The notes under the pieces are model-generated. The model searched no databases and was not told the origin of the DNA. It saw only the letters and a list, made by a program, of their open reading frames with translations. Of a stretch of 64,000 bases of DNA, positions 17,589 to 47,986 are shown one piece after another. A program made the position numbers and the translations under genes. This stretch comes from Sinosporangium siamense. GTDB lineage: Bacteria > Actinomycetota > Actinomycetes > Streptosporangiales > Streptosporangiaceae. The stretch is from NCBI RefSeq assembly GCF_016863435.1, contig NZ_BOOW01000041.1, positions 1 through 64,000 on the forward strand, given 5' to 3'. Within the stretch, counting starts at the first letter, position 1. Each line of letters begins with the position of its first letter.

Positions 17589-18004
17589 GCCCGGGGCTCA
17601 AGGAGCTGGCTCTGAATGCCCAGCCGGTCGGGTAGCACCCTGTAGCGCACGATCTTCCCGTCGCGGAAGGTGATCGTGCTGATGCTGTGCCCGACGAAGT
17701 GCCGCCCGGTCGGCGGCACGCCGAACAGGGGACCCTGCTGGACGCCCTCGATGCGCCAGAAGACCACGACGCGGTCGTCTTCGGCGACGGTGTCGAGCAC
17801 GCTGGCCTTGACGTCCTTGACGGTCGCCCACACCCCCTCGACGTGCTGGCGGAAGCCCTCCCGGGCCAGCGCCACGGCGTCCGCGCCGAGGGTCTCGTCC
17901 ACCACGTCCTCGGCGACGATCTCGTCCACGAGCTCGGGTCGGTGATTCGTGATCACCTCTTCGTAGAGACGACGCGCGACTGCCTTGTTACTCTCCGTGC
18001 TCAC
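17585..18004 (-). CDS. SnoaL-like polyketide cyclase-family protein
   Basis: A 139-residue protein of the SnoaL/ester-cyclase group: KAVARRLYEEVITNHRPELVD at the N terminus, then ALAREGFRQHVEGVWATVKD and PPTGRHFVGHSISTITFRDGKI. GTG 18004 is chosen because AAGGAG lies seven bases upstream. ATG 18022 in the same frame has no such site. The family usually catalyses intramolecular aldol or related ring closures. In type I PKS pathways, relatives of this fold also form oxygen heterocycles. It is cotranscribed with the second SnoaL-like gene. Confidence 0.75.
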   Translation of the reverse strand: MSTESNKAVARRLYEEVITNHRPELVDEIVAEDVVDETLGADAVALAREGFRQHVEGVWATVKDVKASVLDTVAEDDRVVVFWRIEGVQQGPLFGVPPTGRHFVGHSISTITFRDGKIVRYRVLPDRLGIQSQLLEPRA

Positions 18005-18100
18005 AATAGAACTCCTTGTCATGAAGGTGGGCCTGAATCAGGGGATTGATGAGGCTGGCGGGGCTGCTCCGATGTACGGCGAAGCCAAGGGGACCGATCG

Positions 18101-18877
18101 TCAGCGGGGCGGCTCCCCCGGGTAGGACGGCGGCAGCAGCACGCCGCCGTTCGCGCTGAGCCCGCCGTCCACCGGGATGGTCACCCCGGTGATGTAGGAG
18201 GCGGCGGGCGAGGTCAGGAACCAGACCACCTCCGCCTGCTCACGCGGATCGGCCGACCGGCCGAGCGGGATCCGCCCGATGACCGCGGGCCCCAGCGTCG
18301 GGTGGGAGATCACGCCCGAGGTCATCGCGGTGGCGGTCAGCCCCGGCGCGATCGCGTTGACCCGGATGTTCTCCACCGCGTAGTCGATCGCGACGCCGCG
18401 GACCAGGTTGACGACCGCGGCCTTGGAGGCGTTGTACGCCCACGTGGACGGATCGCCCCGCAATCCCGAGACCGACGACGTCACCACGATCGACCCGCCG
18501 CCCTCGGCGCGCAGCGCGGGCAGGGCCGCCCGGATCCCGAGCGCGACCCCCCGCACGTTGACCGCGAGGACGTAGTCGAACCGCTCGATCGCCCCCGGCG
18601 AGTCCAGGGGTCCCGCCCCGCCGATGCCGGCGTTGAGCACGACGGCCGAAAGGCCGCCGAACCGGCTCAGCGCGAGCTCGACCATGTCGTGGCTGGTGGA
18701 TTCGGCTGCCACGTCGCCGACGTAGGTGACCACCCCCGGCAGCGCGGCGAGCTTCTCCAGGCCGTCGGGCGCGACGTCGACCGCCACGACCTTGGCCCCT
18801 CGCTCGGCGAACAGTTCGGCCGTCGCCCGCCCGATCCCGGACCCCGCGCCGGTGACGACCACTACGTGGTTGCTCAT
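18101..18877 (-). CDS. Short-chain dehydrogenase/reductase (SDR)
   Basis: A 258-residue classical SDR. The cofactor motif TGAGSGIG is at about residues 9-16, VLNAGIGG lies mid-domain, the catalytic Ser is in VVTSSVSG, and Tyr/Lys are in YNASK. PVDGGLSANGG near the C terminus is typical. Asp in VVAVDVA after beta-2 favours NAD over NADP. It lies 41 bases after the thioesterase-bearing PKS gene on the same strand, so it probably oxidises or reduces the released polyketide, for instance the free hydroxyl introduced by module 2. Confidence 0.87.
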   Translation of the reverse strand: MSNHVVVVTGAGSGIGRATAELFAERGAKVVAVDVAPDGLEKLAALPGVVTYVGDVAAESTSHDMVELALSRFGGLSAVVLNAGIGGAGPLDSPGAIERFDYVLAVNVRGVALGIRAALPALRAEGGGSIVVTSSVSGLRGDPSTWAYNASKAAVVNLVRGVAIDYAVENIRVNAIAPGLTATAMTSGVISHPTLGPAVIGRIPLGRSADPREQAEVVWFLTSPAASYITGVTIPVDGGLSANGGVLLPPSYPGEPPR

Positions 18878-18917
18878 CTCTGCCTTTCTGTCACTTGTCT
18901 TGTGGAAAGTGCTGTTC

Positions 18918-21900
18918 TCAGAAGTTCCGGCCGTGCTCAGGAGCGCTGAGCCGACGAGGTAGCCCGCCGACCCACTCCCTGACCGCCTGGACCGTCGTCT
19001 CGGCGTGCTCCTCCAGCACCGTGAAATGGTCGCCCGGCACGTCGGCCGACTCGTGCGGCAGCGGCCAGAACGCGCGCCAGTCCAACCGGCCCGTAGGGTC
19101 GACGACGGTCCCGCGCAGCGGTTCCTCCGCGCGGATCACCAGGGTGCGCCCGCCGATCGGCCGGGGACGCCAGTCCGCGAGGATCCTTCCGTACCAGCCC
19201 ATCGTGGTGAGGCTCGCGTCGCTCCAGATCATCTGATAGCGCTCGATGCGCTCGACCATCCCGGTCAGCATCGCCTCAAGCCACCAGTCGCGCATGCCTT
19301 CGAGCGTCGGACTCTCGATCGGGTAGGTGTCGATCAGCGCCAGCCCTGCGGCGGGCAGGCCTCTGCTCTCCAGCTCCTCGGCCACCGACTGGGCGATGCA
19401 GCCGCCCATCGAGCGCCCGAGGATCGCGTACGGCCTGCCGCGCACAAGCCGTTCGACCGCGTCGGCCTGCATCCCGATGTAGGTCTTCTCGCTGTCCGGC
19501 AGCGACTCCTCCTCACGGTAGCCGGGTGAGGGCAGCACCCACACGTCGCGCTCGCCGCTCATGCTGTGCCCGAAGCGTGCGTATTCGTGCGGCCCGGAGA
19601 TCGCACTCACCGCGGGGAAGCACACCAGCGCGACCGCGCCGTCGCCCTCGGCCAGCCGGATCGGTTCCTTGGCGTGGGCGTCGGCCTCCTCCGGGCCGAA
19701 GCCGGTGCGCAGGTGGGAGGCCACACCGATGAGTTCGGCGGCGGCGGCGAACTGCCGCGCCCCGACCAGGCCGCGATAGAGCGTCGACAGCGGCCCGTGC
19801 CGCTCGTCCGGTGTCGCCCGCGGCCCCTCGTCGACGGTCTCCAGATCGCCGAGCGCACCCAGCAGGTAGCGGGCGAGGGCCGCCGGCGTCGGCTCGTCGA
19901 ACGTGACGGTCGCGGGCAGCCGCAACCCCGTGGCCGCGTTCAGCCGGTTGCGGAGTTCGACCGCCGCCAGCGAGTCGAGCCCGAGCTCACTGAACCCGCG
20001 CTCGTGGCCGATCGCCTCGGGTGTCGTGCCGAGCGAGACCGCCACCTCCGCGAGCACCAGGTCGAGCAGCACACCTTCCCGCCTGCCCTCTCCGGCCTCG
20101 CCGAGCCGCCGCAGGAGCGACGGCCCCGCCTCCACGGGCCGCGCGGCCCGCCGCCTGCCGCGCACCAGTCCGCGCAGCAGCGGCGGAAGCCCGTCGCCCT
20201 GCCGCCGGAACACCGCGAGGTCCAGCGGAGCGGGAGCCACAACCGCCCTCCCGGCGAGTTCCGCCCGGTCGAACAACGCCAGGCCCTCCGCCGTCACCAT
20301 CGGCCGCAAACCACTGCGTACGGCACGAGCCCGGTCGGCCTCGCTCAAATGCGCCGTGACGCCGGACGGCTCCGCCCACATGCCCCACACCAGCGACAAC
20401 GCCGGCAACCCCAGGCTTCGCCGATGCTCGGCCAGCGCGTCGAGGAAGGTGCTGGCCGCCGCGTAGTTCCCCTGTCCTGGACCGCCGAACAGGCCCGCGA
20501 GCGAGGAGTACAGCACGAACGCCGACAGATTCCGGTCCTTGGTGAGTTCGTGCAGGTGCCAGGCGGCGCCGGCCTTGGCGCGCAGCACCTCGTCGACGGC
20601 CTCCGGAGTGAGCGAGGTGATCAGGCCGTCGGCCACCACTCCGGCCGTGTGCACCACGGCGGTCAGCGGATGTGCGGGCGGCAGGGCGTCGATCGCCGCC
20701 GCCACCGCGTCCCGGTCCGCCACGTCGGCCTCGGCGAACCGCACGTCGGCTCCGAGTGCGGCCAGCTCGCCCTTGAGCTCCGCGGCTCCCGGAGCTCGCC
20801 CACCGCTCCTGCTCAGCAGGAGCAGGTGGCGCACACCTCGGGTGGCCACCAGATGGCGGGCTATCGCCGTACCGAGCACCCCGGTGCCGCCGGTGATCAG
20901 CACGGTGCCGTCGGGGGACCACGTCCACTCGTCATCCCCCGTCTGGGGCGCGGGAACGACGCGGGTCAGCCTGGGCGCGAGAACCCTGCCGCCGCGCACG
21001 GCCACCCGGGACTCCCCGGCCGCGAGAGCGGTGAGCGCGGCACTCGTCAGCTTGGACGTCGTCGTCTCCTGTTCGGCGGGGTCCAGGTCCACCAGCGTGA
21101 TGAGGCCCGGGTGCTCTGCCTGGGCCGAAAGCACCAGCCCCCAGAGGGAGGCGGTCGCCAGGCCGGGGCTCTCCCCGTCCGCCGCGGCCACCGCGCCCCG
21201 CGTCGCCACCACGAGTCTCGCCGGCTCCCGCCGCTCCCCCGTGAGCCATGTGCGCAGCCGGGCGAGCAGGTCGTGCACGCCGACGTGCGCAGCTGCGGGC
21301 AATTCCACATCCCGGGGTGGTTCGACCAGGAGAACGTCCAGGTCGGTATCGACCGCTGCCGGTCCGGACTGCTCGGGCACCTCCGTCCAGACGACCTCGA
21401 ACAGGGAGTCCTGGCCGGCCGCGCGGGCGGCGTTCACCTGATCGGCGGAGATCAGCCGGGCGCGCAGCGCGTCGATCGAGACCACCGACACACCCGTGCC
21501 GTCGGCCGCCTCCAGGGACAACTCCTCCGGCCCGCGCAGCGTCAGCCGTACCCGCAACTCGGTGGCACCTGAGGCGTGCAGCCGCACCCCGTCGTAGGCG
21601 AACGGCAGCCGGCTCCACCCCTCGGGTGTGTCGCGCAGGCCGTGGTGCGCCGCGATGTGAAGGGCGGCGTCGAGCAGCGCGGGATGCACGCCGAAGCGGG
21701 CGGCGTCCACGTGGTGGGCGGCGGGCAGTTCGACCTCGGCGTAGAACTCGTCACCTCGCCGCCAGGCGCGGGACAACCCTTGGAAGGCCGGGCCGTACTG
21801 GAGCCCTGCGTCGGCGAGCACCTCGTAGACGCCGTCCACGTCGAGTGGCTCAGCGCCGGTCGGCGGCCACTCTCCCCAGATCGGAGGGCTCTCACCACCG

Positions 21901-24900
21901 GCGGCCTTGCTCAGGGTGCCGCTCGCGTGCCGCGTCCACACGACGCCCGCGTCGGCGCTCTCGACCCGCGAATGCACCGTGACGGCCCGCCGCCCGTCGC
22001 CGCCGGGCTCGGCCACCGCCACCTGGACGTGCACCCCGCCGCGCTCGGGCACCACCAGCGGCGTTTCGACCACCAGTTCGTCCAGCGAGTCGAGGCCGAG
22101 CTCGTCGCCCGCGCGTACGGCGAGCTCGACCAGCCCGGTGCCCGGCACGATGACCGTGCCCATCACGGCGTGGCCGGCCAGCCACGGGTGCGTGTGCAGC
22201 GAGAGGCGGCCGGCCAGCACCACCCCGTCGGTGTCGGCAGGGGAAAGCGAGGCCGCGAGCAGGGGGTGACCGACCGCGCCGAGGCCCAAGCCGCCCGGGT
22301 CGCCCGCGCCCGGCTTCACCGGGTCGAGCCAGTAGCGTTTGCGCTGGAACGCATATGTGGGCAGGTCAATGTGCTCGCGCGGCTCGGGGAAGACGGCGTC
22401 CCAGTCGATGCGGCTGCCGTGGACGTGCGCGGCGCCGACCGCCGAAAGGAGGGTCTCCGCCTCCGGGCGGTCCTTGCGGAGTGCCGGAACGAGCAGTCGA
22501 TCGTCGCCCGCGAGGGACTCCTGCGCCAGCGCGGTCAGCACACCGTCAGGCCCAAGTTCCAGGAAGGTCGTCACGCCGCGGGACTCCAGCTCGGTCACCA
22601 CGTCCCCGAAGCGGACCGCCTCGCGCACCTGCCGCACCCAGTAGCCGGGGTCGGCCGGCTCGGCGGCCGACAACACGAGGCCCGTCACGTTGGACACCAC
22701 GGGGATGTCCGGCTCCCCGGCCTTCACGAACGCGACCACGTCCCCGAAGTCGGCCAGCATGTCGTCCATGTGGGCCGAGTGGAACGCGTGCGACACCCGC
22801 AGACGGCGAGTACGGTGGCCGCGCCCGGCGAACTCCTCCGCCAGCTCCAGCACCGCCGCCTCGTCACCCGACACCACGACGGAGGAAGGCCCGTTCACCG
22901 CGGCGATCGACACACCGGCCCGATCGGCGACCTGGGACAGCACCTCCTCCTCTGAGGCTCCTATCGCCACCATCGCCCCGCCCTGCGGAAGCGCCTGCAT
23001 CAACCGGCCACGAGCCGCCACCAGCCGCGCCGCCTCCGCCAGAGGCCAGACTCCGGCCACGCACGCGGCAGTCAGCTCACCGATCGAATGCCCGGACACA
23101 TAGTCGGGACGCACACCGAACGACTCCAGCAGCCGGAACAGCGCATACCCGACCGCGAACAGCCCCGCCTGCGCATAAACGGTCCGGTCCAGCAGCCCCT
23201 CGGTGCCCGGCTCCCCGAACACCACCGCCCGCACGCCGTGCGGCACATGCCCGGCCAAGTGCCGGTCCAACTCCGTGACCGCCTCGTCGAACGCCGCCGC
23301 GAACACCGGGAACCGGGCGTGCAACTCCCGCCCCATCCCGGCCCGCTGCGACCCCTGACCGGTGAACCACACCGCGAGCCCGCCCCCGGCCCGCCCCCGC
23401 ACGACAGCCGTCGCCTCGCCCGGCCAGGTGACCTTAGCCGCGGACGTGTCTTCAGCAAGCGCCTCAAGCCCGGCCAGGAATCCCTCCCGATCGGCCGCCA
23501 CCACGACCGCCCGCTCCTCCAGCACCGCCCGCGACGTCGCGAGCGACCAGCCCACATGCGCGGGAGGCACCTCCGGCGAGTCCGACACCAGCGCCGCCAG
23601 TGCCTCCGCCTGCCCGCTCAACGCCTCGGGCGACCGCGCCGACAACACCCAAGGAAGCGTCACGTCGGAAGGACCTCCGGGCAGCCCCGGAACCTCCTCA
23701 GGTGCCTGCTCCACGATCACGTGCGCGTTGGTCCCGCTCACCCCGAAGGCCGACACCCCACCCCGCCGCGACCGGCCGGTCTCCGGCCAGGGGCGGGCCT
23801 CGGTGAGGAGTTCCACGGCCCCCGCCGACCAGTCCACGTGCGGTGAGCGTTCCTCGGCGTGCAGGGTCCGCGGGAGTACGCCGTGCCGGATGGCCTGCAC
23901 GAGCTTGATGACGCCCCCCACTCCGGCGGCGGCCTGCGCGTGGCCGATGTTGGACTTGAGCGACCCCAGCCAGAGCGGGTCACGTTCACCCCGGCCTCTG
24001 CCGTACGTCGAGAGGATGGCCTGCGCCTCGATCGGGTCGCCGAGGGAGGTGCCGGTGCCGTGGGCCTCGACGACGTCGACGTCCGCCGCGGTGAGCCCGG
24101 CGGCCGTGAGGGCCTGACGGATGACGCGCTGCTGAGAGGGACCGTTGGGCGCAGTCAAGCCGTTCGAGGCGCCGTCCTGGTTGACCGCGCTCCCCCGCAC
24201 CACCGCCAGCACCCGATGCCCCAGCCGCACCGCATCAGACAACCGCTCCACCACCAGCAGCCCGGCCCCCTCGGCCCAGCCTGTGCCATCGGCCCCCGCA
24301 CCAAAGGCCCGGCACCGCCCATCCACCGACAACCCGCGCTGACGTGAGAACTCCACAAACCCCACCGGAGACGACATCACCGACACCCCACCGGCAAGCG
24401 CCAGATCCGACTCTCCCGACCGCAGCGACTGCACCGCCAGATGCAACGCCACCAGCGACGACGAACACGCCGTGTCCACCGTCACCGCCGGACCCTCAAA
24501 CCCCAGCGCATAAGCAATGCGGCCGGACGCGACACTCCTCAAGGTGCCGATGCCGAGATAACCCTCCAGCTCCTCGGGGGCCTCGTGCGGCACGGGCGCG
24601 TAGTCGCCTCCGGCGAGACCGGCGAAGACGCCGACCTTGCCGCCCCGCAACCCGGCCGCGTCGATCCCGGCCTGCTCAAGCGCCTCCCACGCCACCTCCA
24701 GCAACACCCGCTGCTGCGGATCGGTCGCCAGCGCCTCACGCGGCGAGATGCCGAAGAACTCGGCGTCGAAGTCCGCGACGCCGTCGAGGAAGCCGCCGTG
24801 CCTGGTGTAGGAGGTGCGGGGGTGGTCGGGGTCGGGGTCGTAGAGGGCGTCCAGGTCCCAGCCCCGGTCGGACGGGAACTCCGTGATCGCGTCCCGGCCC

Positions 24901-25082
24901 TCCGCCACCAGCTCCCACAGATCCTCCGGCGACCGCACCCCACCCGGGAAACGGCACGCCATACCCACGATCGCGATCGGCTCGCGGCGGCCGGACTCCA
25001 CCTCGCGTAGGCGTTTTTGCAGGTTCTGCACGTCGGCGACGGCGCGCTTCAGATATTCGCGGAGTTTTGTGTCATTGGACAT
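18918..25082 (-). CDS. Type I modular PKS D: module 5 with thioesterase (KS-AT-DH-KR-ACP-TE)
   Basis: A 2054-residue terminal PKS. A coiled-coil docking segment (residues 1-33) leads into KS (about 34-455; DTACSSS, EAHGTGT, NIGHAQ), AT (about 565-875; GHSIGE and HAFH, predicting malonyl-CoA), DH (about 935-1125; [10 protein letters not shown] and LLDAALH), KR (about 1390-1565; GGTGVLG, catalytic Tyr in GQGNYAAAS), ACP (about 1665-1740; GLDSL) and TE (about 1815-2045; nucleophile in GRSMGG, Asp in LIDTYP, His in GDHFTVL). No ER is present, so this module should leave an alpha,beta-double bond and the TE should release the chain as an acid or lactone. In the KR the LDD fingerprint is VAD, which still fits a B-type KR. 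Its docking segment should accept PKS C. Confidence 0.95.
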   Translation of the reverse strand: MSNDTKLREYLKRAVADVQNLQKRLREVESGRREPIAIVGMACRFPGGVRSPEDLWELVAEGRDAITEFPSDRGWDLDALYDPDPDHPRTSYTRHGGFLDGVADFDAEFFGISPREALATDPQQRVLLEVAWEALEQAGIDAAGLRGGKVGVFAGLAGGDYAPVPHEAPEELEGYLGIGTLRSVASGRIAYALGFEGPAVTVDTACSSSLVALHLAVQSLRSGESDLALAGGVSVMSSPVGFVEFSRQRGLSVDGRCRAFGAGADGTGWAEGAGLLVVERLSDAVRLGHRVLAVVRGSAVNQDGASNGLTAPNGPSQQRVIRQALTAAGLTAADVDVVEAHGTGTSLGDPIEAQAILSTYGRGRGERDPLWLGSLKSNIGHAQAAAGVGGVIKLVQAIRHGVLPRTLHAEERSPHVDWSAGAVELLTEARPWPETGRSRRGGVSAFGVSGTNAHVIVEQAPEEVPGLPGGPSDVTLPWVLSARSPEALSGQAEALAALVSDSPEVPPAHVGWSLATSRAVLEERAVVVAADREGFLAGLEALAEDTSAAKVTWPGEATAVVRGRAGGGLAVWFTGQGSQRAGMGRELHARFPVFAAAFDEAVTELDRHLAGHVPHGVRAVVFGEPGTEGLLDRTVYAQAGLFAVGYALFRLLESFGVRPDYVSGHSIGELTAACVAGVWPLAEAARLVAARGRLMQALPQGGAMVAIGASEEEVLSQVADRAGVSIAAVNGPSSVVVSGDEAAVLELAEEFAGRGHRTRRLRVSHAFHSAHMDDMLADFGDVVAFVKAGEPDIPVVSNVTGLVLSAAEPADPGYWVRQVREAVRFGDVVTELESRGVTTFLELGPDGVLTALAQESLAGDDRLLVPALRKDRPEAETLLSAVGAAHVHGSRIDWDAVFPEPREHIDLPTYAFQRKRYWLDPVKPGAGDPGGLGLGAVGHPLLAASLSPADTDGVVLAGRLSLHTHPWLAGHAVMGTVIVPGTGLVELAVRAGDELGLDSLDELVVETPLVVPERGGVHVQVAVAEPGGDGRRAVTVHSRVESADAGVVWTRHASGTLSKAAGGESPPIWGEWPPTGAEPLDVDGVYEVLADAGLQYGPAFQGLSRAWRRGDEFYAEVELPAAHHVDAARFGVHPALLDAALHIAAHHGLRDTPEGWSRLPFAYDGVRLHASGATELRVRLTLRGPEELSLEAADGTGVSVVSIDALRARLISADQVNAARAAGQDSLFEVVWTEVPEQSGPAAVDTDLDVLLVEPPRDVELPAAAHVGVHDLLARLRTWLTGERREPARLVVATRGAVAAADGESPGLATASLWGLVLSAQAEHPGLITLVDLDPAEQETTTSKLTSAALTALAAGESRVAVRGGRVLAPRLTRVVPAPQTGDDEWTWSPDGTVLITGGTGVLGTAIARHLVATRGVRHLLLLSRSGGRAPGAAELKGELAALGADVRFAEADVADRDAVAAAIDALPPAHPLTAVVHTAGVVADGLITSLTPEAVDEVLRAKAGAAWHLHELTKDRNLSAFVLYSSLAGLFGGPGQGNYAAASTFLDALAEHRRSLGLPALSLVWGMWAEPSGVTAHLSEADRARAVRSGLRPMVTAEGLALFDRAELAGRAVVAPAPLDLAVFRRQGDGLPPLLRGLVRGRRRAARPVEAGPSLLRRLGEAGEGRREGVLLDLVLAEVAVSLGTTPEAIGHERGFSELGLDSLAAVELRNRLNAATGLRLPATVTFDEPTPAALARYLLGALGDLETVDEGPRATPDERHGPLSTLYRGLVGARQFAAAAELIGVASHLRTGFGPEEADAHAKEPIRLAEGDGAVALVCFPAVSAISGPHEYARFGHSMSGERDVWVLPSPGYREEESLPDSEKTYIGMQADAVERLVRGRPYAILGRSMGGCIAQSVAEELESRGLPAAGLALIDTYPIESPTLEGMRDWWLEAMLTGMVERIERYQMIWSDASLTTMGWYGRILADWRPRPIGGRTLVIRAEEPLRGTVVDPTGRLDWRAFWPLPHESADVPGDHFTVLEEHAETTVQAVREWVGGLPRRLSAPEHGRNF

Positions 25083-25123
25083 CGCAGGTTGTTTCCTTCA
25101 CGTGTTGCGGCGACCGCGACTGT

Positions 25124-33574
<8,451 letters not shown>

Positions 33575-33593
33575 TGTTGGAACCTTTCTCTTT

Positions 33594-36500
33594 TTAGGAG
33601 ATGCCGAGCGTCCGGCCGATGAAGTCGAGCAGTTCGTCGTCGGTCGCCGACGACAGCTCACCGGCGACCTCGTCGGCTGCCGTGGGGCCGCTCCACTTCG
33701 CGACGACCCCCCGCAGCCGCGCCGCCGCGGCCTCGCGCTCGGCGCGGTCGACCGCGGCGCGGGAGAGCAGGGATTCGAGCGCCTCGATCCCCGCCAGCAC
33801 CGACGTGATGGTGACGTCGGCCGCCGGCACGATCTCCCGGTGCAGGTGGTCGGCGATGGCCGCAGGGGTGGGGTGGTCGAAGACCAGGGAGGCCGGGAGC
33901 CGGAGCCCGGTCTCCCCGGTCAGCCTGTTGCGCAGTTGCACTGCGGTGAGCGAGTCGAACCCTTGGTCGCGGAGGGGCTTGTGCGGATCCACCGCCTCGG
34001 GGGAGGAATGTCCCTGGACGGCGGCGATCTGGCCGCGCACGAGCCGCAGCAGCGCCGGCACACGCTCGCTCTCGGGCAGCTCGCCGAGCCGCCGCGCAAG
34101 GTCGTCCTGGCCGTGCCGTACGGCGGGAGCCTGATCGGCGAACAGCGCCTCGGTCTCGGGCAGTTCGCGGATCAGGGGGTGCGGCCGGTCGCGGAAGAGC
34201 ACCGGCCAGTCGACGTCGGCGATCACCAGATGCGTCTCGTCGCCGGCGAGTGCCGCGCCGAGGGCGGCGACGGCCTGCTCGGGGGGCATGCCGGCGAGGC
34301 CGTGCCGGGCGAAGTGCCGTTCGGCGTCGGAGGCGACGATGCCGCCGCCCGCCCACCTGCCCCACGCGAGGGAGGTGGCCGGCAGGCCGTCGGCGCGGCG
34401 CGCGGCGGCGAGGGCGTCCAGGTAGGCGTTGCCGGGCGCGTAGTTGCCCTGCCCCGCGACGCCGCAGACACCGGCGATCGAGGAGAACAGGATGAAGGCC
34501 GACAGGTCGTGGTCCTTGGTGAGTTCGTGCAGGTGGCGGGCGCCGAGCACCTTGACCCTGGCCGCGCGGTCGAGCTGCTGCGGGGTCAGGTCGGAGATGA
34601 GGGCGTCGTCCAGCACGGCCGCCGTGTGCACGACGGCGGTGAGCGGGTGTGCGGCGGGGATCGAGGCGATGACCTCGGCCAGGGCCGCCCGGTCGGACAC
34701 GTCGGCGGCGGCGAACGTCACCCGCGCCCCGAGCGCGGCCAGCCGCTCCCGCAGCTCCGCCGCGCCGGGTGCGGCGTCGCCGCGCCTGCCGACGAGCAGC
34801 AGGTGCGCGGCTCCCCGCGCGGCGAACCACTCCGCCACCCGGCCGCCCAGCGCCCCCGTGCCGCCGGTGATGAGCACGGTGCCGCCCGGCTCCCACGTGT
34901 CGAGGTCACGGGCCGAGGGTGACCGTATCAGCCGCCGGGCGAGCACTCCCCCGCCGCGCACTGCCGTCTCCACCTCGCCGCCACCCGCGACGAGGGACGC
35001 CACGAGTGTCCACTCCCGGTCGCCGGTCTCGGCGGGCAGGTCGATCAGGCCGCCCCAGGTGTGCGGGGCCTCGACGGCGGCGATGACGCCGAGCCCCCAG
35101 GTCAGCGCCTGTTCCGGGCCGGTCACCGCGTCGGTGGCCCCTGTCGTCACGGCCCCCCGGGTCAGGCACCACAGCCTGCCTCCGGCCTCGGTGTCGTGCA
35201 GGGCTTGGAGCAGCGCGACGTTGGCCGCGTGGCCCCACGGCACGGCCGAGTCGCCGAGATCGCCTTGGGCGAGCGCCAGGAGCGAGACGACACCCGCGAC
35301 CGGCCCGTGCTTGACAAGCGCGTCGGCCAACTCCTGCCGGTCCGGGTGCTCGACCGGCAGCCGTACGGCATGAGCCCCGCGCCCCGCCAGCGCCCGCACC
35401 GCCGCCTCGCCGTCGGGTGCGTCGCGCCCGGTCACCACAATCCAGGTGCCGGTGAGCCGGCCGGCCTCCGGCTGCGGCACCGGCCGCCACAGCAGGCGGT
35501 AGCGCCAGGAGTCGACCGCCGAACGTGTGCGCCGCCTGTCCCACCAGGAGGCCAGCGCGGGCAGCACCGCGCCCAGGGCGTCACGGTCGGAGCCGTCGCC
35601 CAGTGTGTCGGCCAGCGTGCCCACGTCGTTGGCGGCGACGAGCTCCCAGAACTCGTCGTCGGGCGCCCGCCGCTCCTCGGGCGACTCGGTTCGGGTCGGT
35701 TCGAGCCAATAGCGTTTGTGCTGGAAGGCGTAGGTCGGCAGGTCGACGTGCCCGCGCGGACCGGGAAAGACGGTGTCCCAGTCGATGCCGGCGCCGTTGA
35801 CGTGGGCGGCGGCGACGGCCGACAGGAGCGTCTCGGCCTCGGGGCGGTCCTTGCGCAGCGCCGGAACGAGCAGCGGTGCCTCGCCGGTCAGGGACTCCTC
35901 GGCCAGGGCGCTCAGCACACCGTCCGGCCCAAGCTCCAGGAATGTCGTGACACCGTGTGACTCCAGCTCGGTCACCACGTCCCCGAACCGCACGGCCTCG
36001 CGCACCTGACGCACCCAGTAGCCGGGGTCCGCCAGTTCATCTGCCGTGGCAACACGACCGGTCAGGTTGGACACCACGGGAAGCTCAGGGCGAGCCGCCT
36101 CAACCGAGGCCACGACCTGCCGGAACTCGGCCAGCATCCCGTCCATGTGCGCCGAGTGGAACGCGTGCGACACCCGCAGACGGCGAGTACGGTGCCCCCG
36201 CCCGGCGAACACCTCCGCCAGCTCCAGCACGGCAGCCTCATCACCGGACAGAACCACCGAAAATGGTCCGTTCACCGCGGCGATCGACACCCCTGCCTGA
36301 TCCGCGAGCGCCGAGACCTCCTTTTCGGAAGCGCCCACCGCCACCATCGCCCCACCCTGCGGGAGCACCTGCATCAACCGGCCACGAGCCGCCACCAGCC
36401 GCGCCGCCTCCGCCAGTGGCCACACCCCGGCCACACACGCGGCCGTCAGCTCACCGATCGAATGCCCCGACACGTAGTCCGGACGCACCCCATACGACTC

Positions 36501-38459
36501 CAGCAGCCGGAACAGGCCGTAGCCCACCGCGAACAGCCCCGCCTGCGCATAAACGGTCCGATCCAGCAGCCCCTCGGTGCCCGGTTCCCCGAACACCACC
36601 GCCGTCACCGGATGCGAAACGTGCCCCGCCAAGTGCCGGTCCAACTCCGTGACCGCCTCGTCGAACGCCGCCGCGAACACCGGGAACCGGGCGTGCAGCT
36701 CCCGCCCCATCCCGGCCCGCTGCGAGCCCTGACCGGTGAACCACAACGCGAGCCCGCCCCCGGCCCGTCCCCGCACGACAGCCGTCGCCTCGCCCACCCA
36801 GGAGATTTGCCCGACGGGCACCCCCTGGGCCAGCTCCGCGAGCCCCGCCAGGAAGCCCTCCCGCTCGGCCGCCACCACCACGGCCCGCTCCTCCAGCGCC
36901 GCCCGGGACGTCGCCAGCGACCACCCCACATCGCCAGGCGACACCTCCCCCGAGCCGGTCACCAATGCCGTGAGCCTCCGTGCCTGCCCGGTCAGCGCCT
37001 CGGGCGACCGCGCCGACAACACCCACGGAAGCGTCACCCCGGAAGGACCTCCGGACAGCGCCGGCGCCTCCTCGGGTGCCTGCTCCACGATCACGTGGGC
37101 ATTGGTGCCGCTCACGCCGAACGCCGACACCCCGGCCCGCCGCGGACGGCCGGTCTGCGGCCAGGGGCGCGTCTCGGTGAGCAGCTCCACCGACCCGGCC
37201 GACCAGTCCACATGCGGCGACGGCTCGCCGGCGTGGAGGGTGCGCGGCAGGATCCCGTGCCGGATGGCCTGCACCATCTTGATGACGCCCCCCACACCCG
37301 CAGCAGCCTGGGCGTGTCCCACGTTGGACTTGAACGACCCGAGCCAGAGCGGTTCGCCGCCTTCCCGGCCTCTGCCGTACGTCGCGAGGATGGCCTGCGC
37401 CTCGATCGGGTCGCCGAGGGCGGTCCCCGTGCCGTGCGCCTCGACGGCGTCGACCTCGGTCCCCGACAACCCGGCCGAGGCGAGCGCCTGCCTGATGACG
37501 CGCTGCTGGGAGGGGCCGTTGGGGGCGGTCAGCTGGCTGCTGCGGCCGTCCTGGTTGACGGCGGAGCCGCGGATGACCGCGAGCACGCGGTGGCCGAGGC
37601 GGCGGGCGTCGGACAGGCGGGTGAGGGCGACGAGGCCGACGCCCTCGGCCCACGAGGTGCCGTCGGCGGCGGCGGAGAACGCCTTGCAGCGGCCGTCGGG
37701 GGCGAGGCCGCGCTGGCGGCTGAACTCGATGAACATGCCGGGTGTGGCGAGCACGGTGGCGCCGCCGGCGAGTGCGAGGGAGCATTCGCCGGCTCTGAGG
37801 GCCTGGACGGCGAGGTGGACGGCGACGAGGGACGACGAGCAGGCGGTGTCGACGGTGACGGCGGGGCCTTCGAGTCCGAAGGAGTAGGCGATGCGGCCGG
37901 AGGCGACGCTCGACGTGGTGCCGGTGAGGACGTAGCCGTCGGTCTGCCGGGCGGGCACGTGGTGCAGGCTCGGGCCGTAGTCCTGGGCGATGACCCCGAC
38001 GAACACGCCGGTGTCGCTGCCGCGCAAACCCAGCGGGTCGACGGCGGCGTTCTCCAGCGTCTCCCAGGCGGTCTCCAGCAGGAGCCGCTGCTGGGGGTCG
38101 GCGGCGAGGGCCTCGCGCGGCGAGATGCCGAAGAAGTCGGCGTCGAACCCGGCGGCGTCGTAGAGGAAACCCCCTTCCCTCAGGTAGGTCTTGCCGCTGC
38201 GGTCCGGGTCCGGGTCGTAGACGCCGTCGGTGTCCCAGCCTCGGTCGGCGGGGAAGGGGCCGATGGCGTCGCGTTCGGCGAGCACCAGGTCCCACAGGGC
38301 CGCCGGTGAGTCCGCCCCGCCGGGGAAACGGCAGGCCATGCCGACGATCGCGATCGGCTCGCTCCCCGCGGACTCCACGTCGTGGAGGCGCCTGCGGGTC
38401 TGCTGGAGCTGTACGGTGACCCGATTGAGGTAGGAACGGAGCTTCTCTTCGTCCGTCAT
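33594..38459 (-). CDS. Type I modular PKS B: module 2 (KS-AT-KR-ACP)
   Basis: A 1621-residue single-module PKS. The docking helix starts [14 protein letters not shown], so ATG 38459 is used. GTG 38489 overlaps the upstream stop (GTGA) and is a possible alternative. KS (about 33-460; DTACSSS, EAHGTGT, NVGHAQ), AT (about 573-876; GHSIGE and HAFH, malonyl), a structural KR half (about 985-1180), catalytic KR (about 1190-1376; GGTGALG, LDD in HTAAVLDDA, Tyr in GQGNYAPGN) and ACP (about 1470-1543; GFDSL) are all intact. No DH lies between AT and KR. The LDD fingerprint predicts a B-type ketoreductase. This module supplies the only free hydroxyl of the predicted chain, the likely nucleophile for lactone, pyran or ketal formation. 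Confidence 0.94.
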   Translation of the reverse strand: MTDEEKLRSYLNRVTVQLQQTRRRLHDVESAGSEPIAIVGMACRFPGGADSPAALWDLVLAERDAIGPFPADRGWDTDGVYDPDPDRSGKTYLREGGFLYDAAGFDADFFGISPREALAADPQQRLLLETAWETLENAAVDPLGLRGSDTGVFVGVIAQDYGPSLHHVPARQTDGYVLTGTTSSVASGRIAYSFGLEGPAVTVDTACSSSLVAVHLAVQALRAGECSLALAGGATVLATPGMFIEFSRQRGLAPDGRCKAFSAAADGTSWAEGVGLVALTRLSDARRLGHRVLAVIRGSAVNQDGRSSQLTAPNGPSQQRVIRQALASAGLSGTEVDAVEAHGTGTALGDPIEAQAILATYGRGREGGEPLWLGSFKSNVGHAQAAAGVGGVIKMVQAIRHGILPRTLHAGEPSPHVDWSAGSVELLTETRPWPQTGRPRRAGVSAFGVSGTNAHVIVEQAPEEAPALSGGPSGVTLPWVLSARSPEALTGQARRLTALVTGSGEVSPGDVGWSLATSRAALEERAVVVAAEREGFLAGLAELAQGVPVGQISWVGEATAVVRGRAGGGLALWFTGQGSQRAGMGRELHARFPVFAAAFDEAVTELDRHLAGHVSHPVTAVVFGEPGTEGLLDRTVYAQAGLFAVGYGLFRLLESYGVRPDYVSGHSIGELTAACVAGVWPLAEAARLVAARGRLMQVLPQGGAMVAVGASEKEVSALADQAGVSIAAVNGPFSVVLSGDEAAVLELAEVFAGRGHRTRRLRVSHAFHSAHMDGMLAEFRQVVASVEAARPELPVVSNLTGRVATADELADPGYWVRQVREAVRFGDVVTELESHGVTTFLELGPDGVLSALAEESLTGEAPLLVPALRKDRPEAETLLSAVAAAHVNGAGIDWDTVFPGPRGHVDLPTYAFQHKRYWLEPTRTESPEERRAPDDEFWELVAANDVGTLADTLGDGSDRDALGAVLPALASWWDRRRTRSAVDSWRYRLLWRPVPQPEAGRLTGTWIVVTGRDAPDGEAAVRALAGRGAHAVRLPVEHPDRQELADALVKHGPVAGVVSLLALAQGDLGDSAVPWGHAANVALLQALHDTEAGGRLWCLTRGAVTTGATDAVTGPEQALTWGLGVIAAVEAPHTWGGLIDLPAETGDREWTLVASLVAGGGEVETAVRGGGVLARRLIRSPSARDLDTWEPGGTVLITGGTGALGGRVAEWFAARGAAHLLLVGRRGDAAPGAAELRERLAALGARVTFAAADVSDRAALAEVIASIPAAHPLTAVVHTAAVLDDALISDLTPQQLDRAARVKVLGARHLHELTKDHDLSAFILFSSIAGVCGVAGQGNYAPGNAYLDALAAARRADGLPATSLAWGRWAGGGIVASDAERHFARHGLAGMPPEQAVAALGAALAGDETHLVIADVDWPVLFRDRPHPLIRELPETEALFADQAPAVRHGQDDLARRLGELPESERVPALLRLVRGQIAAVQGHSSPEAVDPHKPLRDQGFDSLTAVQLRNRLTGETGLRLPASLVFDHPTPAAIADHLHREIVPAADVTITSVLAGIEALESLLSRAAVDRAEREAAAARLRGVVAKWSGPTAADEVAGELSSATDDELLDFIGRTLGIS

Positions 38460-38485
38460 GCGTGATCCACCTTCTTGGATGCCGG

Positions 38486-47986
<9,501 letters not shown>

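Noticed and set aside
36147-38309. A 720-codon plus-strand open frame inside PKS B
   Set aside because: Same reason: antisense shadow of the KS and AT domains.
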